From: Aphanomyces cochlioides
Lineage: Eukaryota > Oomycota > Saprolegniomycetes > Saprolegniales > Verrucalvaceae
Assembly (NCBI GenBank): GCA_019828595.1
Contig: JAHQRK010000017.1
Location: forward strand, 620,001 to 684,000
Length of the DNA stretch: 64,000 nt
Direction: 5' to 3'
Positions 40,291-50,791 of the stretch are shown here, in pieces (within the stretch, counting starts at the first letter, position 1; every line of letters starts with the position of its first letter). The position numbers and the translations under genes were made by a program. A model generated the notes under the pieces. That model saw nothing but the letters and a program-made list of their open reading frames with translations, was not told the DNA's origin and did not search any database.

Positions 40291-43200
40291 TCATGATGGC
40301 GTTGAGTAGAGAAGACCAATATATGCGGCAAGTGCTGGGTTGCCAACATCTGGCGCTTTAAATGGTGGTGGATGTGGCGATCGCTCGAAAGTTTGGATTG
40401 ACTTCTTCGTTATTTGAGTCCGCGAATCAGGAAGAGTGCGTTTGCATGGAGTCGTTGGAATGAATTGACTTGGCGGCAAAGCAGCTAGGAGGATTGCTGT
40501 GAAACAACACATTTTGACTCAGACACGTACTCTTGAGAGGTTGGCGAGCATTGACTCCAATTTGCGAATCGTGTCGAGATGACCAAGGCACGTGGATTTG
40601 TGTACTCATAGCCTTCTGCGGTCGTTGCCGAGGTGAAATATCATACATGCACGAACTGGAAATGGCCATTGCATCACGAGAAGCCGCCCGCCATGGTGCA
40701 TGCAAAGATGTGTCACGAGGCTTCTGTGGTTGTTGGTTAGATATGATGCCGCAAAACGAAGCGTTTCCACTTGTTTGATGATCGTATAAAGCAGTCTGTG
40801 GCTTCTGTAAACTCGTCTCCAGAGGCTGTTGATATCTCTGGCCAGATGAGCTGCCGTTCGAACGCACGTTTGCACTTGTGATTTTGTCATTGAGCGCTGC
40901 CCACGTTGCGTGGTTTTGTGTAGGAAAAGGCCTCTGTGATGTGTGACGAGGTGAAGTTTCATAGGCAAAAGCATTTGCACTTGTCGTTTGATGATGGAAA
41001 GCCGTCCACGGAGTGTGGTTTTGGGTAGGAAGAGGTCTCTGCCGACGTGAAGATTCATCCGTAAAAGCATTTGCAGTTGTCTTTTGACTGTGGAAAGCAT
41101 GCAATGGCGCGTGAATTTGTGTGTTGAGCGGATTTTGCGATTGTTGCAAGCGAGTGAGGTAGCCTTGACTTGCATCTGTGTTTGCCTCCAAGTCATCAAA
41201 TGCAGTCCATGGCGCTTGTGATTGAGCGTCAGGTGGTTTGTGTGGCCTTTGCCGAGGCCTTGCGCTACTCTTCATCTGACTGTCTTCTCGTTTAGTTCGC
41301 AATTTCGGCAATAATGGCTCCTTGGCGCGAATTTTTTCGTGGTTTATAGTTGATTCAGACCACCTTGTCTGGTCGGACTTGCGTTCGAGGAAGGGAATAC
41401 ATTTTTCTTTTTTGGTTCCCATGCTGAGCGTATTGCCACCGATTGTCCACAGTCGACTTGGCTTGATTCCGTCTGTGTCTTGATTTGGGATTTCCACTTG
41501 ACTGCTAGTGTGTGGTCTCATTTTGTACACTTCAGTTGGCGAACTTGGTGCCACTGGTTCGATGGTGTAATGAAATGAAAGATCAAGGTCATCTTGCATC
41601 TGGTCGTCGCCAATTTGAACTATTCTCAACGACGCCCGCTGTGATCCTGGCATTGTGGTGGAGATTTCGTTCGTATTTTCGTCGCTCACAATACTCCAAG
41701 CTAGCATGTCTTCGTCAACAGAAGTCGTTGGCATCAACTCCATCGAATCCCGCTCTTCTTGAAACGGGTTACTTGGCGGTTGTGGAGCCTCCACAGATTC
41801 CTGAGGTGGCACCTCCGGTGGTGTCTTAGCTCGTCGCACAATTAAAACCTTCACAGCAGTGTCAAGGTGGCAAACATGAGCTGAAATTGTCTTCCATTGG
41901 AAAACCACATCTATTGCCGTCAGCGTTTGCTCAACTGAAGCTCTGCTTGGTGACCAAAGTGTCAGTGGTGGCTCTTTTGATGCTGTTCGACTAGACTTTC
42001 GATGCTCCTGTCTATGGTTTTCTTCGCCATGTGCACTGTTGTTGTCGCTGCTGTTGATGCTAGAGCTGCTGCTGGTGTTGTCGCCATCCAATGGATTTTT
42101 GAGTTGTTTCTCTCGTGCTCGGGGTATTTCTTTGGATGGCTTTCTTGGTGTGTGGACAACTGTCGACACCAACGTGTCAACATTGAGTTTTGTGTTGGAC
42201 CTTGTCGGTGCCAGGGACTTCTTGGCCTTCGTTTTGCTCTTGCTGTTGTTCACGGCATGATGTTGTCTTAGTTTCTCCACGAGCTGGATCATTTTGATTT
42301 GTTGGAGCTTGAAATTGTGCCACGCCGCTTGGACCTTGAGAGCGCATCGATGCTCAAATAAATGCCTCTTCCTCGTGGCAATTTCGACTTGACGAATTGC
42401 ATCATCAACTTTAAAGGTTGAAACGTGCCATGCTAGATGTTTGAGCTCATCTAGAGTAATGCCACGTGCCTACAGTCTCTTCAGCTCTGTTCTTCCTGTG
42501 CATCTTACGTGATGGTTTCGCCCCTTGGGCATTTCTTCAGCTGCATCAAGCATTACAAGCCGCGTCGACTGAAGTCGCAGCTTTGGCGTGTCAATATGTT
42601 TGTAAAATGTGTTGCCAAAGACACGGAATTCCTCCACACGGCGGCCTAACTGTCCATGCAAGAGGAATCGCTGGACATTGCGACGAATTAGACGAGCTGC
42701 CGCCCGTCGCCGAACACGTCTTTCCTAAAGCACAACGAGATGATTTATGCTTTAGAATGGAACCAACCCGCCTTGCAAAATCGGTTGCGTTTGCCTCCAT
42801 GTCGTCAAACGAAATATGCTGCCCCGACACGACATCATCAAAGGCGCCGTCGTGTTCCCACTGCAGCACAAGTGCTTTCGCTTCAATGCCGACTTGCATG
42901 AGGCAAACATACGAGGAATGATTGAGCCATGTCAGTTTGTCAATCATTCGCCCAAGCGGATCTCGCCGAGCGTCGCCATTGCCTGGCACAAACGCATGGA
43001 AGATCAAATCTACTTCGTCCATCCAGTTGAGCACACATCTGCCGACAGTGTGATCAAACCATTGCACAGAGATGTAATGACCTACTCTTTGTCATCGGCA
43101 CTAAAATCTGTCGAGAAGGGCGTCTCGGCCATAAGCTGGCCTACCCGGGCCAAGATTGCATCAATTGCTCGCTTGTGCTCGAGCAAAAAGCCGTGCCGCT

Positions 43201-43399
43201 TCATTTGGATTTCGGCATTGTCGGACCGACGAAAGACGTGCGTCGTCCTTTTGACTTCGCGAGTTCGCGCTAGCTCCATCTGAATGATTTGGTTCTAAGA
43301 TTTCATTGTCAGGGTAATCACGCAGGATCTCTTGCGTACTCGTTGTTCATCTGTGAGGCCCACGAGGCGCATCCGTCGTCTTGACACCACGTCAGCCAT
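40291..43399 (-). CDS. Large low-complexity protein with IQ-like helix and PW-repeat tail
   Basis: Six exons join with matching phases: 43399-43340, 43294-43086, 43038-42768, 42724-42509, 42470-40531 and 40484-40291. The N-terminal ~250 residues are helical (MADVVSRRRMRLVGLTDEQR start; VLNWMDEVDLIFHAFVPGN) and include an IQ-like arginine helix RRRAAARLIRRNVQRFLLHG. The central part is acidic and disordered. The C-terminal third has about six degenerate repeats of ~27 residues with the core TQNHTPWTAFHHQ. No family is recognised. The IQ-like helix hints at calmodulin or light-chain binding. It is one of the largest genes in the window and is tightly packed between the Crypton and the kinase gene. 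Confidence 0.7.
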
Positions 43400-43552
43400 G
43401 ATGAAACTGTCTGCACTTTGGGACAAAGTACTTATCCTAAAAATTCTCAATTGAACCTGCAGCATTATGTAAGTATTGGCAATAAGAGGCTCAACCCCAT
43501 CGAGCAAAGATATAATGGTTTAAGGAATATATTTGTCGAGGTTTGTGTAGCC

Positions 43553-44927
43553 TTAAGTCTTGATGGCTTGAGGTTCTTGTTCAGGGGTCGCTTCGACTGT
43601 GACCTTGATGTCAGTGGCGTCGACTCCGTTCGCTTCAGCCACCACTTCAGTCGTAACTTCAGCGGCAGGAACTCCAGTAGGAGTTTCTTCACCAGAAGTG
43701 GAATGCAATGCGCGAGAGAGGGCAGTCGTGACTTGGACCTAACACGTCATCAAGAATGAAAACTCTATGTGGACAAGTGTACCGTGCGGACAGCTGCCTT
43801 GAATTTACGGCGAATGTTGTATTTCTTGAGCTCTTCAATAGCTTTGGTAAGCGGCACAGTTGAGATTTGGTCTCCAGTGACCCAGACATGTTGCAACAAT
43901 TGATCAGCAGTGTAGCGTTCGTCAGGGTTGACGACAAGCATCTTGGAGATGAAATCTTTAGCGTCAACCGACACTTCGTCCCAGTATGGTGATTCAAACT
44001 TGTACTGGCCAAGTTTGATAGCAGTGAAAAGACGCTTCTGGTTCTCGTCATGGAATGGAGGATAACCACAAAGCAAGATGAATGTGATGACACCAATACT
44101 CCAAATATCCACAGACTTGCCATAGGCTTCACCCTTAAGGATTTCTGGAGCAACGTATCCTGGTGTGCCACATGCAGTTGTGAGTCCAGCGTTGAAGTCT
44201 TGCTTGGCAAAGCCAAAATCACCAATCTTGATGTAAGCGTCGTCTTTCTTGCTTGTAAGGAGCAAGTTTTCGGGCTACCAAGCACTTTGGTGACGAAAGG
44301 TTGGATCGCGATATACCTTTAAGTCACGATGGACGACATTATGGTCATGGCAGTACTTGATGGCGCTCAAGAGGACTTGCACCAAGTCACGGGCTTCTTT
44401 CTCGGTGTAAAAAGTCTACATCAAATGTGAATCTTGGTCAAGACCAAGGAAAGATATTGCCTTTTCAACAATACGATCAAACAGTTCCCCGCCTTCCATG
44501 AACTCAGTGACAAGGTAATAGTACTGAGCTTCCGTGTACACTTCGTACAGAGTCATAATATTGGGGTGATCCATCTACAATCCGATAATTTTCTCCACAA
44601 ACGATCGACGAAATTGTTCGGTACCTTCTTCAAGATATCAATCTCTTCGTGGAGCGCATCGAGATCTTCTTGAGATAGCCCGCTCTTCTTGATACACTTA
44701 ATGGCAAACTTTTTGCCCGTCGACTTTTGGATCCCTTCCTTCACGACCGAAAATGTCCCTTCTCCAAGTTTCTTGCCCAACGTGTAGTTAGCGTCGAATC
44801 CATGTCGCTGTGGTTCATTTGTGACGAGTTCAGCAGGTGCAGACGTTGCTCCACCCGTCGTAGCAGGAGCAGCCGCAGGAGGAGCCGACGGAACTTGAGG
44901 AATCGGACTAGATTTGACGCATCCCAT
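43553..44927 (-). CDS. Calcium/calmodulin-dependent protein kinase (CaMK I type)
   Basis: Five exons: 44927-44625, 44574-44461, 44415-44317, 44274-43784 and 43738-43553. The kinase core has the Gly loop LGEGTFSVVKEG, the ATP lysine in FAIKCIKK, HRDLKPENLL, DFG in KIGDFGFAK, activation-loop TACGTPGYVAPEIL and GVITFILLCGYPPF. The order and the basic segment after the core (KKYNIRRKFKAAVRTV) match the CaMK family, the latter being the autoinhibitory/calmodulin-binding helix. The N-terminus MGCVKS suggests dual acylation and membrane attachment. The second intron begins with GC instead of GT. An acidic Ala/Glu/Val-rich tail ends the protein. Confidence 0.9.
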
Positions 44928-45077
44928 CGTGCTCTGGCCGGTGCTTTTTTGAAAGTAACCCTCAAGTATATGAGAATCTATTTTCCACTTGGTTTCACTA
45001 TCATCTTAAAATTAGGGCATATCGGAAAAATCCTAAGAATTAGTTCCATATCTTTCCATGAAAAATCCAAGGAAAAT

Positions 45078-45091
45078 GTCCTAATTAGGAC
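45078..45091. promoter_or_regulatory. Perfect palindrome GTCCTAATTAGGAC
   Basis: A 14-base perfect palindrome lies about 150 bases upstream of the kinase ATG. A related half site (AATCCTAAGAATTAG) occurs at about 45030. A dimeric transcription-factor site is possible, but there is no second locus for comparison. Confidence 0.35.
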
Positions 45092-45297
45092 TTTAGGTAA
45101 TGGTGAGATGCAACAGGATGGCGTGCACGCAACACACAACGCGCGCATACTCAATCTCACGTAGGCACAACCGCCGTATCTCGTCGAAGGATATTTTGTG
45201 CCTCACTGGTCTACAACTGGCCTAGCAGGCGACTCTCCTCCCTTATTTCGAGATTCAAGGGTTCAACTTTGGATTTACGAGAATGAAAATTATGCAA

Positions 45298-45375
45298 CCA
45301 ATGGTAATTAGTGAATTTTTGAGACAATAAAATATAATTGGTTAAAATTTTAATGGCATTTTTATATTATCCAAT
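45298..45375. promoter_or_regulatory. Three CCAAT-type boxes
   Basis: CCAAT at 45298, inverted ATTGG at 45337 and CCAAT at 45371 lie 34-39 bases apart in an AT-rich patch, just ahead of the uncertain gene at 45.4-46.0 kb. Confidence 0.35.
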
Positions 45376-45412
45376 TAAAATGAACTAAACTTTTGTACTA
45401 AGGCCAACGTCA

Positions 45413-46015
45413 GTGTTGACAGTTGAATTCAGCGCGGTGGAAATGGGTTGTTGTGAATCCTTTGGCTGTGTAGCTTCACTGAATAATTACACTGTCCTCG
45501 CGGATGAAATCTGGGAAATGAATAGACAGTTCGTGTCCAATGTCCAAGTCTTTTATGCAAGAATGCATCATGTCATTTTCGAAGATGTAAATAATGCAGG
45601 ATTTGATGCTGCCGGGGACATTGACATAGTCGCAATTGTGCCTAGATCTGTGCTGGACTTTGTCTTGAATGAGCTTTTCATGCTTTTGTTCGACCATCGG
45701 TGCACTTCGTTCTTTGCAATTGTGTCGCACATGATATTCTCGGAAAATTCTTGACCAGAATGACCCAGATGAGCACAGAATGTGATGAAACATGCAATGC
45801 AAGTTTGACTCATTGGAGCAGTTAGAACTACTTCACCATTGCAAAGTCTACCAAAATGACATATAAGACACTTTTGTATCGACTTGGAATGCTCATGCGT
45901 CCTAAAAAATCTACGCTTATAGTCCCTCGAGCCATTTACTTGGCAACCATGGACTTTGCTGATGAAATTCTCTTTGAGGGAGTTCAAATTCACGATGCCT
46001 CGATGAGATATTTAT
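45413..46015 (-). other. Possible decayed cysteine-rich gene
   Basis: On the minus strand a frame from about 45993 encodes a Cys/His-rich segment (KCLICHFGRLCNGE, then CIACFITFCAHLGHSG) that resembles a zinc-binding module. The coding pattern seems to switch frame near 45720 (VEQKHEKLIQDK, then IYIFENDMMHSCIK). An overlapping plus-strand frame of similar length (starting at 45413) cannot be excluded. Neither shows clear exons, so this may be a pseudogene. Confidence 0.3.
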
Positions 46016-46309
46016 GACGGTCGATCTAGCAAACCGAGCATTTATGATTTGTGTGAATTTTGGGTCTCGGTGAGAATTTATCCAAGCTGGATTACCTTGA
46101 GCTGAATACCATAATGAGCAAGACCAGCATCAATGCACCATCTTTGCATTAACATGAATCGCAAGCGAGGAATTGGTGGCATTCGAGGGTTTCACTTGGG
46201 AATCCTCGGTCATGAAATTCAAAATTTCGAATTTGATTGGTAGAAAATAGATCATTTATTCAAATTTTGATGGGCTAAAAATGCAGTTCCGGCTTTCAAA
46301 GAAAAAAAC

Positions 46310-47538
46310 ATGGCCGACAAGCGCGAGTACGGCGACGAGATCATGGAGGAGGCCGAGGCGACCATCACGCGCGGTAAGACAGGGCGTCCTCCTGCCGCCG
46401 TTCGTGTGCATTATGTCGAGACTGGGCGTATGAAGAATGCGTCCACGGCGCTTCTTGTGTGCAAATTTTGCCACAAAGAAGTTGCTGGCCGTGCAGTTTC
46501 GCTCGAAGGTCATTTGAAGAAGTGCCCAAGCGCACCAGATGAGGTTCGACCACCAAAGATTGATAAGAAGGAACGACTACCACCAGCAATGCCAAATATC
46601 GGCCCTGTCAAGGCCGAAGTCAAGCAAGCCATGAAGAAATTGTGCACTGTCACGTCAACGATGGAGACCAAGTTTCGCAACTTGATCGTCCCAAAGCTCA
46701 ACTCGATCCAGTCGCTCCACTTGATGATGCGAGACAAACGAAGCTCTCATCTCCAATTCAAACAACACGCAGATCGACTCATGCGGTACGTGTAGACCTG
46801 ATCGTCCAAATCATTGACGTCTGGGCGTTGATCAGACTACTTGCCGAAGAAGCGTTGGCGTCATGTACGATGGAATTTGCGACCGTGTGGACACCAAACG
46901 GTGTCGAATACTCTGGTATGCGTCCCAATAGCAACGTCTGTGCGGTACCCATTGAACGGTCTGGCGACAGTTTGCTCGAACAAGTGTTGCAATGCGATCC
47001 TGCCGTCTCCGTCGGTACATGTCATGCACAAGTGGCTCATCTGACTCGCATGTGTTGCCAATGTAGGCAAGCTTTTGATCGAACACGACGAAACTTCTCC
47101 TGAAAAGAGCCCAGTGCTCTTCTACTCTAAGTTACCTCCTCGCATGCCGTCGTTTGATCGCGTGTTGCTCTTGGAACCAATTCTAGCAACGGGTGGCAGT
47201 GCAATGGTCGCCATTCAGGTGTCGTCTCACATGATATCACGGCGTTCTGATGTTTTTCATCCTAGTTGCTATTGGATGCTGGCGTTGATGAACGCAACAT
47301 TGTGCTTGTCAATGTTGTCTCGTGTCCGATTGGCTTGACTGCCGTCTTCCAAGTGTACCCCTCAGTGAAGATCATCACGACGGCAATCGATCCAGAGCTC
47401 AATAGCAATCTTGACACATCTCCCGGCCTTGGAGACTTTGGCGATCGTTATTTCAACACTGCGCAAGGACGAAAGATGATCGGACATCCGCGGTCAATGC
47501 ATGGCGCAGGTGTCGTTGACGAGTATTCAATTGTGTAA
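46310..47538 (+). CDS. UPRT: Uracil phosphoribosyltransferase with N-terminal BED-type zinc finger
   Basis: Four exons: 46310-46785, 46836-47014, 47067-47218 and 47266-47538. Residues ~45-75 read LLVCKFCHKEVAGRAVSLEG followed by HLKKC, a C2HC BED-type finger. The UPRTase domain starts at about residue 110: VPKLNSIQSLHLMMRDK, then LLLEPILATGGSAM (PRPP-binding loop) and the uracil-binding end GLGDFGDRYFNT. The enzyme makes UMP from uracil and PRPP (pyrimidine salvage). The finger and the enzyme are joined within one uninterrupted exon, so the fusion is not a splicing guess. The finger might come from a transposase and could give DNA binding or nuclear targeting. An ATTGG box lies ~70 bases upstream. 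Confidence 0.85.
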
Positions 47539-47702
47539 TAAGTACTGCGTGTCTGTCATTCCACCACCGTCTTTGTTTTTAGTTCCTCTGCAGACACCAG
47601 CATACTTATGACAAGAGCCCAACGTCATAGCCGAGACCGCAAGACGGCATCAATATAGAATGCGACATACGCTCGATGATTAAGCCTAAGAAGAGATTTC
47701 GT

Positions 47703-49154
47703 CTAAGCGTAATATTGCAGCGTCGCCTTCTTCTTGGCCGACACGACACCAATGCCTTCCATGAAATCTTCATGCTACAAGCAATTGCAGTCAGTCTCAG
47801 TCAATTGAAATCGACATTGTACCTTGATTATCGTAGCTTCACGTCGCAGAGCCAACATACCAGCTTCGACGCAAACTGCTTTGAGCTGCGCACCGTTGAA
47901 ATCGTCGGTGCAGCGTGCAAGTTCGTCAAAGTTGACATCTACATGCAGTAAACATGAGAGTGCAATCGACCAAACGAAGTTGGTATACCTTCCATATCGA
48001 CATTCATCTTTCGGGAATGAATCTGTAAAATACGCGCTCGTGCTTCTTCAGTCGGATGCGGCAACTCAATCTTTCGATCAAGACGACCCGAACGCAATAG
48101 AGCAGGATCCAACACATCTGGACGATTTGTCGCGGCAATCACTTTGATCTTCGTGTTGCTACTGAAACCATCCAACTGGTTGAGCAACTCCAACATCGTT
48201 CGCTGAACTTCACGGTCGCCAGATTGTTCACCACCAAAGCGTTTGGTACCAATGGCATCAAGTTCATCAATAAAGATGATTGCACCGCCCTTGTCTTTGT
48301 CTTTGCACTTCTCCTTGGCCAACTCAAATGCATCTCGAACCAACTACCGAGTTGTCAGTGAGGAGGATTTTATCATAATCATGTACCTTGGCACCGTCAC
48401 CGATGAACATTTGGACCAACTGAGGAGCAGCTAGCTTGAGAAAGATAGCATCAGTTTGCTTGGCACAGGCACGAGCCAACAACGTCTTGCCTGTCCCCGG
48501 AGGTCCATGGAGCAACACACCTTTGGGTGGGAGAATGCCGATTGCATCAAATCGTTCCTTGTGCGTCATGGGCAGCACGACAGCTTCGACGAGTTCCTGA
48601 ATTTGCTTGTCGAGACCGCCAATGTCACTGTAATCTTCTGTCGGCTTTTCGTCAACTTCCATTGCCTTCACACGGGAATCGTATTCTGCTGGGAGCTTTT
48701 CGAGAATTAAATAGCTGTCCTTGTTCGTGCCGACCAAATCGTTTGGGATCAATTTTTCCGCGTCGACAAGACCTGGAATGCTCAAGAAGATTGTCTGTCG
48801 CGTCGACGTTTTGATCACCGCACTTTTTCCCTTTCGACCCACATCTGCATCAGCTGCTGCACCGTCCTGTTCATCGTCTTCATCGTCCATCTCCAAAATT
48901 TCCACAACATTGCTCACAAGGTACGGCAATTGTTTGTTGAGCTTGACCTTCTCGTTGTTCTCCTTGATTCTTTCTCGCTGCGTTTGACTTTCGTGGTTGA
49001 TGCGCGTAATGTCGCTGCGCATGATGCGAATTTCATTGTCCAGCAATCGAATGCGTTGTTTGAGCTCATCGTTGGTCATGCTCAAGATTTCGGGCTCAAT
49101 TTCGCCCCAAATGTCCCCGCCTTCGAGGCTGTTCTCGTCGCCGCTCTTGCTCAT
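47703..49154 (-). CDS. PSMC3: 26S proteasome regulatory AAA-ATPase Rpt5 (PSMC3)
   Basis: Four exons: 49154-48387, 48343-47989, 47938-47823 and 47774-47703. An N-terminal coiled coil ([18 protein letters not shown]) and OB domain are followed by the AAA core. The core has [17 protein letters not shown], Walker [16 protein letters not shown], Walker [15 protein letters not shown], and the [23 protein letters not shown]. The protein ends QYYA, the HbYX-type tail by which Rpt5 docks into the 20S alpha ring. Length and motif order are those of eukaryotic Rpt5. ATCCGG motifs lie upstream. Confidence 0.95.
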
Positions 49155-49230
49155 CGTGTGCTTTCAACCCCAGATAAGTACCTTCAGGATCTCTCTTGAT
49201 ACAAGCACTCAAGAATTCGATAGAAGAACA

Positions 49231-49257
49231 TCCGGTTAACAAAGTATTATCCGGATC
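49231..49257 (-). promoter_or_regulatory. ATCCGG / ATCCGGAT motifs upstream of Rpt5
   Basis: ATCCGG at 49231 and ATCCGGAT at 49250-49257 lie 77-103 bases upstream of the Rpt5 ATG, matching the arrangement before three other genes of this window. Confidence 0.45.
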
Positions 49258-50095
49258 TTACTAACCCCTTCAACCCGTTCACCTCTTAAACCCTTCAGTA
49301 GAATTAACCCCTTCCACCCCGATTTGGGCAACATTGTTGACCAGCACAGAGCAGTAGCAGGAGCTTTGCAGTAAGAGGCCAAGCAAGGTCGTTTTGCATC
49401 GCATGATTCCATCGAGATCGTGTCCTTGTAGTGCGTGCAACCCCACGCTTCCAGTCTATTGATGTCGTTGACTCTAGCCGCCAACTAAAGTCGAAGAGCA
49501 AGTTGGTGGTCTGATGTCCAAGCTAGAAAACTTCATCGGTTTTATAGACTAGATATTATAAAGTTGCGGAGCTGGCGAAGGTGTCGATGGTAGCTAGCTC
49601 AGGGCGGCGAGAGCCAACAACTGCGTTGAAAATAAGATTGCCAACTAAGAGGACGTTGACGAGCAGCTTGGAAGAGCATGCTCCATCATCGAGGATGTGG
49701 CAAGAGAGCCATTGAAACCAAGGCAGTGGTGGTAGCATGACCGACTTGGTGACAACGGTAGCCAACTTGATCCTTCTGTAACTTTGACAGCAGAGGTGGA
49801 CGACCAATTCGAACCGACGATGGATCCCATGCTACAGCCAGAGCTAGAGGAGTTGACCGACTAACTTCGAATTGGTTTTTCTATGTAAGTGTCGTTTGAC
49901 TCATGACAGAGGCAACATTCGTTGATGACACAGGATCGAGACATAAAGGATGCCACAATTGGCGTGTATTAGCTGATTGCGCGGGTCTTGACTCACTCTG
50001 TGCTTTTCTTGCACGTATCCAAGAGTCATCGTTGTCATCCTTCTGGTATGGTGGAACTTCATCATCAGTGCCACCACCACAAAACGTGAAATCTT
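49258..50095. other. Intergenic stretch without a supported gene
   Basis: Short frames only. Some loosely repeated ACCCCTTCAACCC phrases occur at about 49262-49320. No protein family is visible. Confidence 0.4.
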
Positions 50096-50389
50096 CTAGC
50101 TGAAGAATTGTACAGCTGAGATAATGGTAACCATGCGTCCAGTGTCGCTGTAGAGCCGCTGAGAGTCCAAGGGGCAGTTTGGCATGCCAATCGTTGCCTT
50201 GATGTACACAAAATGGCCGTCCTTGGCTTGCACCAGACCGTCAACGTGATAAAGTGCCGGGGAACTGACACGTTTATTATACTCAATCTTCTCCTTGATC
50301 ATTTCTTTGAGGACGCCAGAAAATTCCAAAGCTTCAATCTTCACAAGAAAAGCGCGACCCTCACCGACGACAACACATCTCAATGACAT
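50096..50389 (-). CDS. Short Crinkler-like N-terminal (ubiquitin-fold) protein, putative
   Basis: From the ATG at 50389 the frame reads MSLRCVVVGEGRAFLVKIEA and then VLKEMIKEKIEYNK, the strand-turn-strand-helix pattern of the ubiquitin-like header of oomycete CRN (Crinkler) proteins. The usual downstream elements (a WL motif and a large C-terminal domain) are missing. The total is about 97 residues, ending near 50096. It may be a truncated member or a splice fragment. CRNs act as secreted, host-directed or intracellular proteins in oomycetes; nothing here shows which. Confidence 0.4.
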   Translation of the reverse strand: MSLRCVVVGEGRAFLVKIEALEFSGVLKEMIKEKIEYNKRVSSPALYHVDGLVQAKDGHFVYIKATIGMPNCPLDSQRLYSDTGRMVTIISAVQFFS

Positions 50390-50419
50390 TCCTCTTCTTC
50401 CCCCGCCATTTATTTTCAT

Positions 50420-50791
50420 ACGTGCATGGTATTTTAGCCATATCCAGTCGCCCCCAGCTCATCAGTGTAGCACAATCGCAAGCCCCCCTTCCCCTTGGAT
50501 TTCCTCGTCGACAACTGCGCTAGAGCCTCATGTTATCAATATAGCGAAACGATTTTGTCTACTGCATCGTTGTTGTTCACCGGGAGATTCAAAAGAATAG
50601 TGCACGCAGGCTAGATCAAAGGACATGCCAACTTTGAAACATTTATTCATGAGCAGACATGACAAACTATATACCATTTATCCAAGTTGTTTACATTTTT
50701 ACCGCAGGCTGGTATCAAAATGCAATGACTCAGTACTATAAACACATGTTGACCGACGACGAAATGAAGACAGCAATGCGCTTTCTTCATC
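50420..50791. other. Gap between the Crinkler-like frame and the channel gene
   Basis: No supported gene. The short plus-strand frame at 50659-50883 runs antisense over the last channel exon and is not protein-like. Confidence 0.4.

Noticed and set aside
43689..44285. A 198-codon minus-strand frame in the kinase region
   Set aside because: It is out of phase with the kinase exons, which carry all kinase motifs.
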